The notes: generated by a model not told the origin, from the letters alone. DNA of 64,000 nt from Daucus carota subsp. sativus (GCF_001625215.2 NC_030384.2:39900390-39964389), one strand, 5' to 3'. Positions 1 to 19,019 are shown, counted from the stretch's first letter. Translations and numbers: made by a program.

Positions 1-27
1 AAGATATAATCTCTAGCACATAATGTA

Positions 28-112
28 AGGAATGGAATGGAGGAAGGAATGAAATTTGTTAATAATTGCCCATAATATAGTTCATTTTTCATTCCATTCC
101 TTCCGGAATCAT
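28..112. repeat. Inverted-repeat (MITE-like) fragment at window edge
   Basis: GGAATGGAATG and GGAAGGAATGAAA on the left are mirrored by TTTCATTCCATTCCTTCC on the right around an AT-rich centre, and the flank reads CCTAACCAAACA, common beside plant MITEs. Superfamily and true ends are not determinable because the window starts here. Confidence 0.45.
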
Positions 113-797
113 TCATCCTAACCAAACACAACATTAATGTTCTGAAGATACAAATATAAATACCAGTTTCATGCATCCTCATTAATCATCGGTATCTTCT
201 TCTTCACCCTAACAGAACTATTGTTTGAGCTATATATGTTGTTATCATCATCACTTTTTTAATATATATTATTAAATATATGTGACATTAATTAATTACC
301 ATTACCGGTACCATAATGTATTTAGCCGAAATCTAAATGATACAAAATGTAAATAGTTTTTCTTATCGGTTGATTAATGATAGCGATCAAAACATGACGA
401 AAAAGTATTCCAAAAGTCTAAAATGTGGCAGGTTTTGAAATTCAAGAATTCCAAATTCTTATCGTAAAATTATTGTGTTGCAATTTTTGTAAAATAGCGA
501 TTTGTGACGTACAGTATTTTCTGTAATTAAAAATAGTGATTGAAAATTGATCCGAAACTGGTTTTATAGGTTAATTTAGATTGTATTAGAGTTAGACTAT
601 ATATAATAAATTAAAATATTTATAATTTTAAATTTCAAAACAAAGAGAGTAGTATAAACAAATAAATAAATAAATTTAGTGACCTACCTAAAGTATTTAC
701 TGGGAGTCTCTGATACAGTATTTCTAATTCCTCTTCAAAGTATAACATATTTTCCAATAAAAAGAGACTGATCATTCTATTTTTATTTTTAATATGG
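113..797. other. AT-rich spacer, no gene seen
   Basis: I see no coding signal, RNA gene or clear repeat here. The one longer open frame (around 635-817, minus) is low complexity and runs into the neighbouring transposon. Confidence 0.6.
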
Positions 798-1398
798 ACT
801 GTGACTAGGGGTGGCAATCGTTTCGTTTCGTATACTTTCGTTTCGTGTATTTTCGTGTTTCGTGTACTCGAAGGTGAAACCCGTATCCGCCCGTTATTAA
901 TTTCATGTACCTAATTTGAAACCCGTATCCGTTTCGAATCGTTTCGTGTATATTTCGTGTACTTTTCGTGTATATTATATATAAGAATATTAATATATTT
1001 TTTAATCAAAAAATAGATTTAATATATATTTTCCTTTATAAATTTATTAAATGTGAATGATATATATTATACTTGTATACAATTCTTCATAAATTTGTTA
1101 ATGTATCTACAATATATATCCGAACATGCATATAAATATATACTTTATACTCAATTATATATTTAATATATCATTGCATATATATAATAAATATAATCTA
1201 CAAATATTTCGTGTACTTTCGTGTATTTCGTGTACACCAAATGAAAACCCATATCCGACACGAAATATATCGTGTAATTTCGTGTTCGTGTTCTTTCGTG
1301 TTTCGTGTATCGAAAATCAAAACCCGTATCCATTTTTTTCGTGTCGTTTCGTTTCGTGTTAGCGTGTTACGTGTCAAATTGCCAGGCCTAACTGTGAC
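798..1398. mobile_element. Non-autonomous hAT-type element with target-site duplication
   Basis: The element itself is 806-1390 (585 bp). It starts TAGGGGTGGCAAT and ends ATTGCCAGGCCTA, imperfect terminal inverted repeats of hAT type. It is flanked by the identical 8-bp direct repeat ACTGTGAC at 798-805 and 1391-1398; 8-bp duplications are the hAT hallmark. Both subterminal regions carry dense direct repeats of TTTCGTGT/TTCGTGTA in one orientation, with an AT-rich core (about 970-1200) without coding capacity. It has no transposase and would depend on an autonomous relative. The ORFs that cross it are low-complexity translations of the repeats. Confidence 0.85.
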
Positions 1399-2140
1399 AC
1401 TGTGAGCAACAATCAATTGTCAATGACCTAAATCCTTTTTCATATTACACACTAATATATCTATGTTACCGTCATGTGCTCGCTTCCTTAGTTCCTTTTA
1501 CATAATACACATTAATTTATTTAACTATATTATCTTCATGTGTTCGCTGGGCGTACAAACTATCAAGTTAAAATTGAGTGCATTTAAACGAGTTCTCGGC
1601 CTAGTCTAATATACAACTAATTACCAGCAACTTATATTTCTCAACACCAACTCATCTGCAGTATCCTATTAATATTAAACCCCATTCATCTGCAATTCAT
1701 TTAAATTTCATCAAGTAAACCATGAAAACTGAATGCAAACAACCTGATTTACTTGAGAGTTCAAACCTGCTTTTCACTGTCTTAAAATTCAGGTCTGCAA
1801 CTATTTTCTTCATGTAAATAAAATGAAATTTAACTCTTGCAGTCACATCATAGGAAAGCAATTCAAACAAAAGTTACAAATATTCTCAAAAGAAATTGCA
1901 AACATCACTATCAAAATAATGCAGCAACTGCCTTTCTTATTGTTGTTTTTTCTTAATTCTGAACTCCCCAATAATTCCAACTTTCATTTCATTCAAGGCC
2001 TGAAAAGAAATAGAAAACGTCAAAACTAGGATTACATATACACAGATATTTACAAAAGAAATGACACTGGCAAAAACTGATATTTTAAAATTCAGATATA
2101 TTTTATCTTTATAAAGCTCATATAGTAGCCATATACCACC
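1399..2140. other. AT-rich spacer, no gene seen
   Basis: No gene supported. A 68-codon open frame at 1823-2029 has no recognisable domain and no splice or codon support. Confidence 0.5.
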
Positions 2141-2147
2141 TCTGTAA

Positions 2148-2450
2148 TGGCCCTATTTGGAAGTTGGACGAGAGAGAAGAATTAGAGGTTTGGGCCATAT
2201 TAAAAGTTTGACCATGTAAATTATCTATTGGTGTTTGATTGTTAGTGTATTGAAATAGCTGTTTGGACTCCAAAACCTAACTTTAAAAAAGCTACTCGGA
2301 GGATCTTTGTAATTAGAGGATTGGCATGTGTCTAATTAACGTACAAAAAGCTTATCAAACAGCAATTTACCAAACAGTTTCGTCCAAAACAGATAATTCA
2401 ATCCGCTAGTCAAAACAACTACTTCAATCAGCTAGTCAAAAGCACTAATT
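2148..2450. repeat. Possible degraded DNA-transposon remnant
   Basis: GGCCCTATTTGGAAG near 2150 and ACCAAACAGTTTCGTCC near 2370 look like opposed terminal motifs of the plant GGGCC-TTTGG MITE type. Near the right end AATTCAATCCGCTAGTCAAAACA is followed by a similar ACTTCAATCAGCTAGTCAAAAG. No clear target duplication was found. Confidence 0.3.
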
Positions 2451-2504
2451 CAATATATTAGAATAATCCACTTGAATCTTTTATGTGTTTTTATATCAAC
2501 GGTC

Positions 2505-2687
2505 TTTCTAATGTGTGCCCAAGGGCACACAATAATCACAAACTTTTATGAAAATGGGCTATTTTGATTGGTGGAATTGGTGTGAATGCAGGGGGGCCAC
2601 TAATATTTATTACTTATCCACCAATCAGAAGTTAGTATTTTCATGAAAGTTAGTGACTATTGTGTGCCCATGGGCACACCATAGAAA
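2505..2687. mobile_element. MITE, GTGTGCCC family, copy 1
   Basis: Left end TTTCTAATGTGTGCCC pairs with right end GGGCACACCATAGAAA. The inverted repeat continues inward (about CACAATA..TCAC against GTGA..ATTGTG, then TTTTCATGAAAG). The centre holds TTGATTGGTGGAAT and CCACCAATCA in opposition, so most of the element folds on itself. Copies 2 and 3 lie at about 8869-9030 and 43984-44170. No unambiguous target duplication was seen, so the superfamily is open. Confidence 0.65.
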
Positions 2688-2862
2688 ATTCGTTATATCA
2701 AACCCAAGTAATGAGTGAAACAACTCAGAACTTCAAACAATAAAAAAAAAAACAAAGAGCCCATTCAGTTTTATTCAGAAAAACAAATCCTGAGCTGAAA
2801 TGTTGAATCAAAACAGTTAAGATAAACACAAGCCATAACAGTAGACACACATACATTTAAAC

Positions 2863-5800
2863 TTAGTTGGCGAGTCTTGCTTTCAAATCACTTGCTACTG
2901 CATCAATGAACTCTTCAGTGTTAAGATAGTGTTCCCTGCTGAGTCTGCAACACATAAAAATAAAAAAATATATATAAGTGAAAGAAATGTGAAACAAAAA
3001 CACAGGATAATACTGAACAATGAATAGTTACTTGGATCCATGTAGTATGAGAGCAAGATCCTTGGTCATCTTCCCAGACTCCACAGTACCAACACAAGCA
3101 GCCTCAAGCTTTTCAGCAAAACTCAAGAGGGCAGCATTATCATCCAGCTTTGCCCTGTCAATATAATCAAGTTTTAATTATTCATTCTAAGCACATGCAC
3201 GGCACGGGCCTGACAATAAGAATTAATATAAAATTCCCATTCGATGAGTTACTAATCTGAAGTTTAGATTTGGTGCGGTTTTATATGTCATCAAAACATC
3301 CAACGAGGAAACTTAGCCTCATCTTTACTAGTATAGTATTAGATGTCAAACACAATCATAAATAATAATAATAATAATAATAATTCTGGATTAAGATAAT
3401 TAAGTACCTGTGAGCAAGGCCTCGAGACCATGCAAAGATTGATGCTATGCTGTTTGTGCTGGTCTCTCCACCCTTCTGATGAACCCTGTAATGCCGGGTA
3501 ACAGTGCCATGGGCTGCTTCAGCTTCTATGGTCTTTCCATCAGGGCATACCTGGGGCAGGCAAATACTTACAAAACAAAAAACAAAAAACATGCACATCG
3601 AGTCATCGATGAAACTACTGGTAAATTGTAGTAATATGATTAATTATGAGCCACCCTGACTCAGGGAGGAGCCTCTAGAATCCAAACACGATTTATTATG
3701 CTGAATGCCTATAGCACTGGCACACTCAAAGGTCATACATATCTGAGTAGAAAGATACACAGAAAAAGGAAACATACCAGGACTGATGTCATCAAACCCA
3801 GAGATCCAAAACCTGCAATTTAAACATTAAATTAAAAGTAAAACTTGCAACAAGCAATAAAAGTCAACTATTTTACATTTATTAGATAATTCTTTGGTAA
3901 ACTCTAAAAATATCAACTACAAAGGCACAGGTAGACATATATGATCTGCTGAAATAAGTAGGTAAACAAACTTGCAAACAGTGATACTTTTAACCCGAAA
4001 ATGTCATCTAATTAGCTTCATCTCAATTTTAGATTGCTCACAAACCTTGCGCAAGGAAATCACTTTGGACATCCCCATCATAATTTTTACATGCCCAGAC
4101 ATAACCTCCATCACTTTTAAGAGCATATGCAACCATATCATCAATAAGACGGTGCTCGTACCTACAATGTCAATTACATAATCAAGTACAAGTAACAGCT
4201 GAAAGCCCAAGACACAATTAACACATAGAACTCAGTTACTCACCATATCCCTGCAGCCTCATACTTCGATTTCCAGCTGGCTTCATAAACCTCTTGGAAT
4301 ATGTCCTTAAATCTTCATTCATAAGAAAAATGATCATAAAAAAACAGATCAAGAATCTAACACATGAGAAGAAGTACCAGGAAGAGAAACACGGATTTAT
4401 GCAAATATCAATGAGCTTGCAGAGAATTATTGCAATAATGCAAGATGTCACATACAGGAAGAGCATGACAAGAGGATAATCAAATAACCTAGAAACACAT
4501 TTAGAATTACCTTCCATCATATTTCTTAAGAATAGTATTTTTTGTGCTAAGATAAAGTGGCCACTTCTTTTCATAAGCTGTGGCCATAGAAGCTTCAGCA
4601 AAAGAACGAATAGACTGCACATCAAGACAAATATACGAAAAGATTGTTAGTTACCTGCGATAACCACAAATATGATTTGAAAATACCATCAAACAACTTG
4701 AAATGCAAACCTCATCAGTGTTGTACATTGACAAAGCAACACCTCCAGCACCAGTGAAGTTGTAAACTTCCAACTCTGTCTTCTCTTCTTTACCTTCTGG
4801 TACTGTATACAAGTTAAGCACCCTTTACCAGAAGTAGATAAGCGGTAGGCTAATTGACTTTACAACAATAGTGTATCAAATGAGAAAGCAACAAAAACAG
4901 AGAGGGATGTACCCACTAGGCTGCAATACTAGGGATCCACACTTGACACTTAAATTACTAAAAGAGGTACATTGGGCTACAGAGAGCTACTCCACAGGGA
5001 TGCAAACAAAAACATCAATATAAGTTTTCATAGAACTTACCAAAAACCAACTTAAGCTTTCCTGGTCCTTGGATAACTGCATCTGTTGCGCGGTATTGAT
5101 CACCAAAAGCATGTCTTCCAATGCATATTGGCTTTGTCCACCCTGAAATACGAGCATTCAGGAAAACTCTTCTCGACTAGGTAATGGAACAGAAGAATAC
5201 ACACAAGTAAAGTTGATATTACCAGGGATGAGCTTTGGGATATTTTTGCAGATAATTGGTTCCCTAAATACAGTGCCTGTCATGAATATACATGAATAAT
5301 GAGTCAACGAAGTAAAAATGAATTTAGTTTTTAAACTTGAGTGGAACAGGCGAATCTCTGACCGTTTAAAATATTTCTAATTGTCCCATTTGGACTCTTC
5401 CACATCTGTTTCAAGCCAAACTCCTTCACACGAGCTTCATCTGTAAAATCATAAACCATGTTAAAAAACTACCTATTAGCAACAAGCTAGCATGTATCCA
5501 AGTTAAGCAATAACTTGCACAACATCCAAAATAGGCACAAATTAAAACCATACACTTATTTAATTACCTGGGGTAATTGTTGCACATTTGATAGCTACAT
5601 TATACCTAAAAATGACAAGAATATGATCAGCATCCTCAAATAAATTTAGAGCTTAATAAGAGAGTGTTCCCACCTAACTTGCAGTAGCAAAGTTAATCAA
5701 ATTTAAGAATTATTTTGAAAAGAAAACTACCATGCAGGGACTATATTAATCGGCTAGACAGACCTACTAGCATGCTTGTTAATATAGTATCGAACATGTC

Positions 5801-7697
5801 GAGCAGAAAACATAAAGAAATTCAATATCATACTTGAGGGTAGCCTCTGCACTTTCAACAGTAACTTTATCATCAGTTGCATCACGGTGAGGAAGGCCAA
5901 GGTCAAAGTATTTTATATCCAGCTCAACGAAGGGAAATATAAGCTGAAGAAAATTAATTCAATTAGGATCAGAAGTAACTTCTTTTATAGTACCTTCTGA
6001 AGAAAAGCCACAGAAAAACAGTAATTCAAGTAGCAAAATCATAATACCTTGTCCTTGATAGATTTCCAGAATACACGTGTCATTTCATCTCCTGCAGTAA
6101 GCATGAGGAGGAGCAACTTAAGATACAAAATATTAAAACACAATTATAAGCACATATTAGTTCATCTCTTTACAACATAAAAGAAACAGGCGCCCTTTAA
6201 ATGTTCACACAAGGGCTTTCGACATCTGATAATCCTTTACGATACAAAATTCTTCATGCTCCTTAGTATCTACCACAACTCAAATTTCCATAATTCACAG
6301 ACTAAGGTTTGAATAACAGTGACACATTGGTAAAGCAAAACTATTTACCAAAAGTTTAAACCAGTAGATGGTAAAAACTGCATTTTATTAATTAAAAAAA
6401 ACACATTATTAATCCAAGCTCAGTGGACGTTAATACTCTTATTCTTGTCGGCATTAGCTAGTCACTAATCACTAATAAGTACAACACGCTTTTAGCACAG
6501 TATACTAAAAAAAACTTTACTGCTTGTAGAATACGATATGCAAACAGATTCTTATCCACATAATGTTGCACGCTGACAAAGAAATTTCAATGAGAAAACA
6601 CAATAAAATTGTGATTAATAATTCCTTCAACCAAATTAAAATGCCACCTTTCATCTATATTTATTATTAACAACATCATTCAACATTAAATACTCCAAAG
6701 TATTCAAAGTGTAAAACCAGTGAGGCAGGGAGCAGTGTATTAAATCACCCCACGTAAGGAAAGCAAGTGGCAATAAACACTTTCTGCATCTCCAAAGTTG
6801 ACTTTGACTTTTCCACACATATTTATAGTCAATTTCAACTGTAGATATTTAATTTAAATTAAAATTCTGAATTCCAAATTTTTAAATGATACTATAAAAT
6901 TATTACTCCCTCTGTCCCATTTAATTCCATACGTTTCTTTTTAACTGCTCGACATGCATTTCAATGCTCTTATAAAATATAGTTCCGTAAATTATTTTTG
7001 AGATTTTCTTTTTCTGTATAAAAATATAACATCCAAACTTTAATTCAAAAAAGAAAAATTTTAAAAATAAATTGCACAACTACACTTTACAGGAGCATTA
7101 AAGTCCGTGCCGCGTCCCCGTCCCCCAATGTCCCCAATGTATACTACTCAGGGGGACGGAGGGAGTACTATTTACTACTAATAATATAAGTACTTTACTC
7201 CAGAACATTTGGGTACAAAAGTCAAAAGGGTATTAGACTAGATCATAAACCAATTGCAATTGTACTAATACGATAGTAAAACAAAATTAAAAATTGTATA
7301 ATTTGCCCTTTAAAGCTTCTAGATCCACCAAAAAAGATTAGAAAACTATGATTGAATAAAAATAAAGGTAAAATTGAGAAATTAGTGGTAGAAAATAAAA
7401 ACACAAAAGATCCACTATAGTATTTACGAAATGGTTGTCTGTGTATTATATAAAGTAGTGAAAAAGAGGACTGCGCTTTATGATATACTATGCTTTAAGA
7501 ACAACAAGTATATTCAACACACAAGATCAAGATCAATAGTATGCAAGTCAAACGCAGGAGTATATTAATTATTATTATTGTATGATGTTTGATTAATTGT
7601 ATATTTTGAGAGATCGAAACGATGGAAAGGGGTGGAGAAGGATCTGACCGTCCATTTCGACGATGGGATTCGCGACCTTGATCTTCTGAAACGCCAT
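2863..7697 (-). CDS. ICDH: NADP-dependent isocitrate dehydrogenase, cytosolic type
   Basis: It oxidatively decarboxylates isocitrate to 2-oxoglutarate with NADP+, supplying carbon for ammonium assimilation and cytosolic NADPH. My minus-strand exon model is 7649-7697, 6048-6091, 5834-5943, 5568-5605, 5363-5440, 5223-5276, 5041-5142, 4711-4802, 4511-4614, 4244-4312, 4046-4161, 3778-3812, 3408-3550, 3032-3154, 2863-2944. This is 15 exons, 1,239 nt, 412 aa, close to the usual ~410-415. All 14 introns are GT-AG. The start gives [20 protein letters not shown], with no organellar transit peptide. Conserved stretches include [13 protein letters not shown] and [20 protein letters not shown]. The C terminus ends KARLAN, not a peroxisomal SKL-type signal, which supports a cytosolic product. 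Intron 1 (6092-7648) is long and contains a Stowaway MITE. The family call is very secure; exact borders are by eye. Confidence 0.95.
6906..7165. mobile_element. Stowaway-type MITE in ICDH intron 1
   Basis: Terminal repeats CTCCCTCTGTCCC and GGGGACGGAGGGAG are flanked by TA on each side (6904-6905 and 7166-7167), the mariner/Stowaway target duplication. Internal AATTCCATACGTTTC and GCTCGACATGCATT motifs recur inverted in the element at 25322-25553, so the two belong to one subfamily. Confidence 0.85.
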
Positions 7698-7814
7698 TTC
7701 TGATGATGATGATCTCGACTCGGACTCGACTCAGCTCAACTCAGATGTGAAGAGAAAAATAGTGAAGAAGGGTTTTAGTGAGAGACGCAATTGGGGTGGG
7801 CGTGGGGGCGGATG

Positions 7815-7822
7815 TTTATATA
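7815..7822 (-). promoter_or_regulatory. Putative TATA box of ICDH
   Basis: TATATAAA on the minus strand, about 118 nt upstream of the ICDH start codon. The leader between them is purine-rich and plausible as 5' UTR. Position and match only. Confidence 0.5.
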
Positions 7823-7849
7823 CAACTAGAAAATACTAGAGCCGGCCTT

Positions 7850-8252
7850 TACCTAGTTTTTAATATTATTTTTTTTTCTCCTATCAGAATTGTTTATTTC
7901 TTTTTTCATTTCGTATTTTTAATTTATTCATCATCGATCGTCATGATTTGAATTTGTGAGGATTTTTAAATTTTGGTTATATGACAAAAATTTATTATTT
8001 AAAATTCAAATTAAAATATATAATTAATATTATAATTAAAATATATGTCAAAATATCACACTATCTCTGTATTTTAAAAGAGATCGTATATATTTTTTAA
8101 GTTTGAAGATAGCTCGTGTGGTTGGTGAGAGTAAGAAATAGTTTTCCGATAATGCAGGTAGGATAAGATTTTATAATTTCCACTTTAGGCGAGCACACCA
8201 CCTTTCACAGAACTAGCCTTTTGATACTCCCAAGCAAAACGTTATATTTATT
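7850..8252. other. AT-rich spacer, no gene seen
   Basis: Upstream region of ICDH. Nothing recognisable beyond AT-rich runs. Confidence 0.5.
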
Positions 8253-8253
8253 A

Positions 8254-8488
8254 CTCCCTCCGTCCCACAATACATGTCCTTTTGACTTTTTGCACGTAAT
8301 TTGATGTGCAAATAAAACATACTTCTATACATTATTTTTCAAATTTTCTTTTTCTGAATAAAAGTATAACATCTATATTTTTATTCAGAAAAAGAAAATT
8401 TGAAAAATAATATATAGACATATGTTTTATTTGCACCTCAAATTACGTGAAAAAAGTCAAAGGGACATGTATTGTGGGACAGAGGGAG
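8254..8488. mobile_element. Stowaway-type MITE, nearly perfect palindrome
   Basis: It starts CTCCCTCCGTCCCACAATA, ends TATTGTGGGACAGAGGGAG and is flanked by TA at 8252-8253 and 8489-8490. Almost the full length is self-complementary with arms of about 115 nt, for example TGACTTTTTGCACGTAATTT against its inverse near 8440. The element at 25806-26033 shares this arm sequence. Confidence 0.9.
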
Positions 8489-8535
8489 TATTATTTTAGC
8501 TATTTCTACCATACATATCACATACATATCATATA

Positions 8536-8838
8536 CTCCCTCCGTCTCAATTTATAGGTCCACTTTGGGAAAAAAATTTGTCCCAAAATATTTGTCCCTC
8601 TCTTCTTTCAATACAAATTTATCTACATATTAATTGTGATTTTTTTGAAACTCAACATTATTCTCAAATCTCAATGCACTAAATCCTTATATTTATTGTG
8701 ATTTTTTTGAAACTCAACTATATTCTCACTTATCAATGCACTAATCAATGATACATGAGATAAGATTCTATCTAACCAACTTTTTTCTTAATATGTGTGT
8801 TTATTCCAAAATGGACCTATAAATTGAGACGGAGGGAG
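8536..8838. mobile_element. Stowaway-type MITE with internal duplication
   Basis: CTCCCTCCGTCTCAATTTATAG and its inverse TATAAATTGAGACGGAGGGAG mark the ends, and TA duplications flank (8534-8535, 8839-8840). Inside, TTGTGATTTTTTTGAAACTCAA occurs twice in tandem, about 66 bp apart. Confidence 0.85.
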
Positions 8839-8868
8839 TAGTATATACTATATTTTATGAGTTTGTAT

Positions 8869-9030
8869 AGTGTGTACCCGTGACCACATCTTAAGTACGG
8901 AAATTTTAATGTATATTGATTGGTGGGAATGGTTTATTTGCAGGGATCCACCAATATCAAGATGTAGTAGCCAATCGAAATGATCTGAGCACAAAAATTT
9001 CCGCGCTTAATATGTGTCTATTGCACACCA
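8869..9030. mobile_element. MITE, GTGTGCCC family, copy 2 (diverged)
   Basis: The left arm GTGTACCCGTGACCACATCTTAAGTACGGAAATTT pairs with AAATTTCCGCGCTTAATATGTGTC..GCACAC on the right. The centre again has TTGATTGGTGG and CCACCAAT as in the copy at 2505-2687. Confidence 0.55.
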
Positions 9031-9640
9031 CAAAAATCGATATTTATTTATTAAAAGGACTTGTGTGACAGCCTCTCCCGGTCTTCTGTATCAGTTGAGG
9101 ATAAGAATGAAATATTAGTAATTTATTTATTATTTATTATTATCTTATCTCTCCGTGGCATGTCCTAACATCTTGTTTCAAAGGCCTGTTCTACACCAGG
9201 CCCTCAATTCTTTTTGAATATTATTACTTATAAAAGATTTGTATTTTCTCTTTTTAGTAACTAATACAAATAATAGTTGATTACTTGTCTTGAGGTCTTT
9301 GGCTTATTATTTAAAAGAAAAATATGTCTTATTATCTTTCATAAATATTTCTATCATTAAACATCTTTTCCATATTTATTTCTGAAAATTAAGTAGCTTT
9401 ATATATAATCTTAAAGATACATCTTTATTTTGAGAAAAAAGACCGGCAGATAAGCACTTATTATTATTTTTGATCAACAGAGCATTCATATTGCAAAAGC
9501 CAAGCTTCAAGAGTACAGCCATAAATCACACCAGCATAACCTACACCTAATGACCTAAACATCAAAAGACTGGAATAACACTAACTTACAGGCCTGAAAA
9601 TGAAACTAAAGAAAATACAGAAACCTCCCCTACAAACCTA
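9031..9640. other. AT-rich spacer, no gene seen
   Basis: No coding or RNA gene signal found. The minus-strand sequence from about 9460 could be transcribed 3' flank of the small ORF to its right. Confidence 0.45.
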
Positions 9641-9652
9641 GACACGAGGTTT

Positions 9653-9880
9653 CTAATTTCTTGCACTTTCTACCACCAATTCGGAACCTTCAGAAATCTG
9701 AGAATCACCCTGGTTGGCCTCCTGAGATAGGGTGAAACAAGATTCCATAACCTCCTTTTCTCCCAGCTTTTTAAACATGAGAGAATTACACATCAGCGAT
9801 GTGTTTTCAGAGCAGTTGAATGACTCTGAACCACCCCATGTAACACATCTTTCGCATGAACACTTAGAAAAATCTCTCAT
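9653..9880 (-). CDS. Small ORF of unknown nature (possible gene fragment)
   Basis: ATG to stop encodes 75 aa rich in Ser, Glu and Cys, with CSCERC near the N terminus and an acidic C-terminal half. I do not recognise it. It could be a relic of a larger gene or a chance frame. An A/T homopolymer (about 9926-9936) sits just upstream on its strand, and the region downstream to about 9460 is less AT-biased than its surroundings. It lies 3' of the UDP-glucose pyrophosphorylase gene on the same strand, but the gap is too long for a terminal exon and that gene already has its normal C terminus. Confidence 0.2.
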   Translation of the reverse strand: MRDFSKCSCERCVTWGGSESFNCSENTSLMCNSLMFKKLGEKEVMESCFTLSQEANQGDSQISEGSELVVESARN

Positions 9881-10298
9881 TCCATGTCGATGACTAAATA
9901 TACTACTTACTATATATAGTTGGTTTTTTTTTTTTGCGGGACGAAATTATTTGTTTTCTCATAAATAATTTGCCATAGCAACTGTTCCATTATTTTATAG
10001 TATTTATTGTTTTCTCATAGCAACTCCGGCCAATCCTCAAAACTGTTCCAATCCCCCATTAGGAATTACTTTTCATCCATCAAGCACCATTTCTAGGTCA
10101 CAACGCTAAGTTGGGGAAAGAAAATTTTTACCGACTATGAAAACATGCAAGCTTATTTTATATCCGACTGTGATATAAGTATGACAGTCTTATTCTTGTA
10201 ATATAAACATTGCAGAATCATTACAGAGTAACAGAGCCTTGAAAAAAGGATGTAACTTTCAAAAACCTCCTGCAACACTTTAAAGCAGCAGCACATTC

Positions 10299-17099
<6,801 letters not shown>

Positions 17100-17765
17100 T
17101 AGAGATAGATACAGAGGATTTGTGTGTATATATGTTGAGAATGGAAGGCTGTGAAGTAGATGAAGGTGATAAATATAAGTTTTGGGGGTGTGTGAGAATA
17201 TGATACGAAATGGTGATGAACTAAATTCAGATACGTGGACGCGGAGCTTTATACCCGCAACGTTATTGTTTTTTTATTATCCGTCAAATTTTCCGTTTAA
17301 ATATATAAATTTAAATGAATTTAATTTACTTATTAATTGATACTTTCTTTTGAAAGAATTATAATAATTGATAAATTTTGAAGAACTTTATTTCAACTTG
17401 GTAGAAAAGAAATCATGTTTATAAAGATACTATACAAGTGTAATATAATGCATATTTGTTATTTAAATATGTCTCGATAATATTTTCAATTTTAAATTAT
17501 TCTAATAACACTGATAGAACATTAGAAATCCCTGAAGTCATCATAAGAACATAACCAGATTAATTTTTGATCCTTGCTGTATATTTTCCAAGAGAAGATT
17601 GTGTTTGAAAGAAGAAATTGTGTGCTAAAAGGCTTAAGAAATTCTATATGCTATATATTATATTATTATTACAGGCGAGTCATAAAATATTCAAAATTTG
17701 AAGTTGCAAAATATATGAATTCTAGACAAATCTGTACGCAGCACGAATGCACGACCAGACCGCCT
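17100..17765. other. UGP upstream region, no further gene seen
   Basis: The first ~100 nt are probably UGP leader and promoter on the minus strand. Beyond that the sequence is AT-rich without recognisable genes. Confidence 0.45.
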
Positions 17766-17801
17766 TGGACTTCTGCGAATGGATGGACTTCTGCGAATGG
17801 A
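17766..17801. repeat. Exact 18-bp tandem duplication
   Basis: TGGACTTCTGCGAATGGA occurs twice head to tail in a GC-richer island of the spacer. The overlapping ORF (17574-17807) owes its C terminus to this repeat and is not supported as a gene. Confidence 0.75.
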
Positions 17802-19000
17802 TTTTGACTAGAAATATTTACAGGAGCTCAGCGCACTTCGTTTCGGGAAAGGAAAAAAATCCATTGCAAAGAAATAATTTCATATAAATAGTGAATATCA
17901 AAACTATATATTTAGCAAAAAAAAGAATATCAAAAATATATTGTAATGTATAATTATGGTAATAATTATTTTTATGAAATAAATGTTATCAGAAATATTG
18001 ATAATACAACAAAAACAATATATATGACTACTTTCCACTGTTTGCACGCATTTTGAGATTCATATAAAATATAGTTTCATAAAAAAAATTTAGAAAAATA
18101 AATAAAAGTTTAACCTTCAAACATTTATTTTATTGATTTTAATGAAGTATTTATCATATGATAATATTTCATTATAATTTTCATTTTTATTTGTATAAAA
18201 ATGTGTTTATGTTACAGCTAAAGACCATCAGAAATGTTACTCTATTTGTGTCATTCAATGAATCAATTCTAAACGAATTTTTTTATGCTGACACGCATTT
18301 TAATTTTAATGTTCTTGTAAAGTATAGTTTCGTATATTATTTTTAAAATTTCTTTTTTTCAAATAAAAATTTGAATATTAAATTTTTATTCTGAAAAAAA
18401 ACTCAAAAAAAATATAAAATTATATTTAACATAAACAATAAAATACTTGTGTGTTCCCATCACCTAATATATGATATATACTATAATATATAATGTATAC
18501 TACGGGGAGGACTTTACCCAAAGAAATTTTCCAGTAAAGTTTAAGTTGTAATAGAATAAGCATATTCGGAAGGGAATGAAAATTTGTCGTGTTGCCAGTT
18601 GATAAAGATGTTTGGGGTGGCCAAATCACATCCCTTCCTGCTCTTCTTTACACCTAATTTTCTCATTCACACAATCAATCAGCAGCAAGTAGCATAGAAT
18701 ATGCTTTTATTTTCAAACGCTAACAGGTAGGTAACTGTAATTTCACAACATGCTTACTGCTTTCTGGAGCCTAAAGGGACCCTTTAGACTTCGACTTAAA
18801 CTCACAAGTCGCAACCCGATTAGATATTTGCATACCTGTATATTCTAGCATGTTGTTTGCTATACTATTCGTATGTCATGTCGTTTAAATTAATAGCTTA
18901 CAATACGCTCAATGCAATCCGAATGAAATCCATTATCACACTATTTGTTTCAAAATTTCATCATCTAACCAACTTTTTGTTGCAAAGACGGAATCAACCG
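17802..19000. other. AT-rich spacer with decayed repeat sequence
   Basis: Motifs such as CACGCATTTT, ATAAAATATAGTTTCAT and TTTTTATTCTGAAAAAAA at 18040-18420 resemble the interiors of the intact Stowaway elements elsewhere in the window but lack clear ends. No gene found. Confidence 0.4.
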
Positions 19001-19019
19001 AAAGACCTGAAATGTCTGG

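Noticed and set aside
1126..1416. Overlapping ORFs in three frames around 1.2 kb
   Set aside because: They are translations of the TTTCGTGT repeats of the hAT element.
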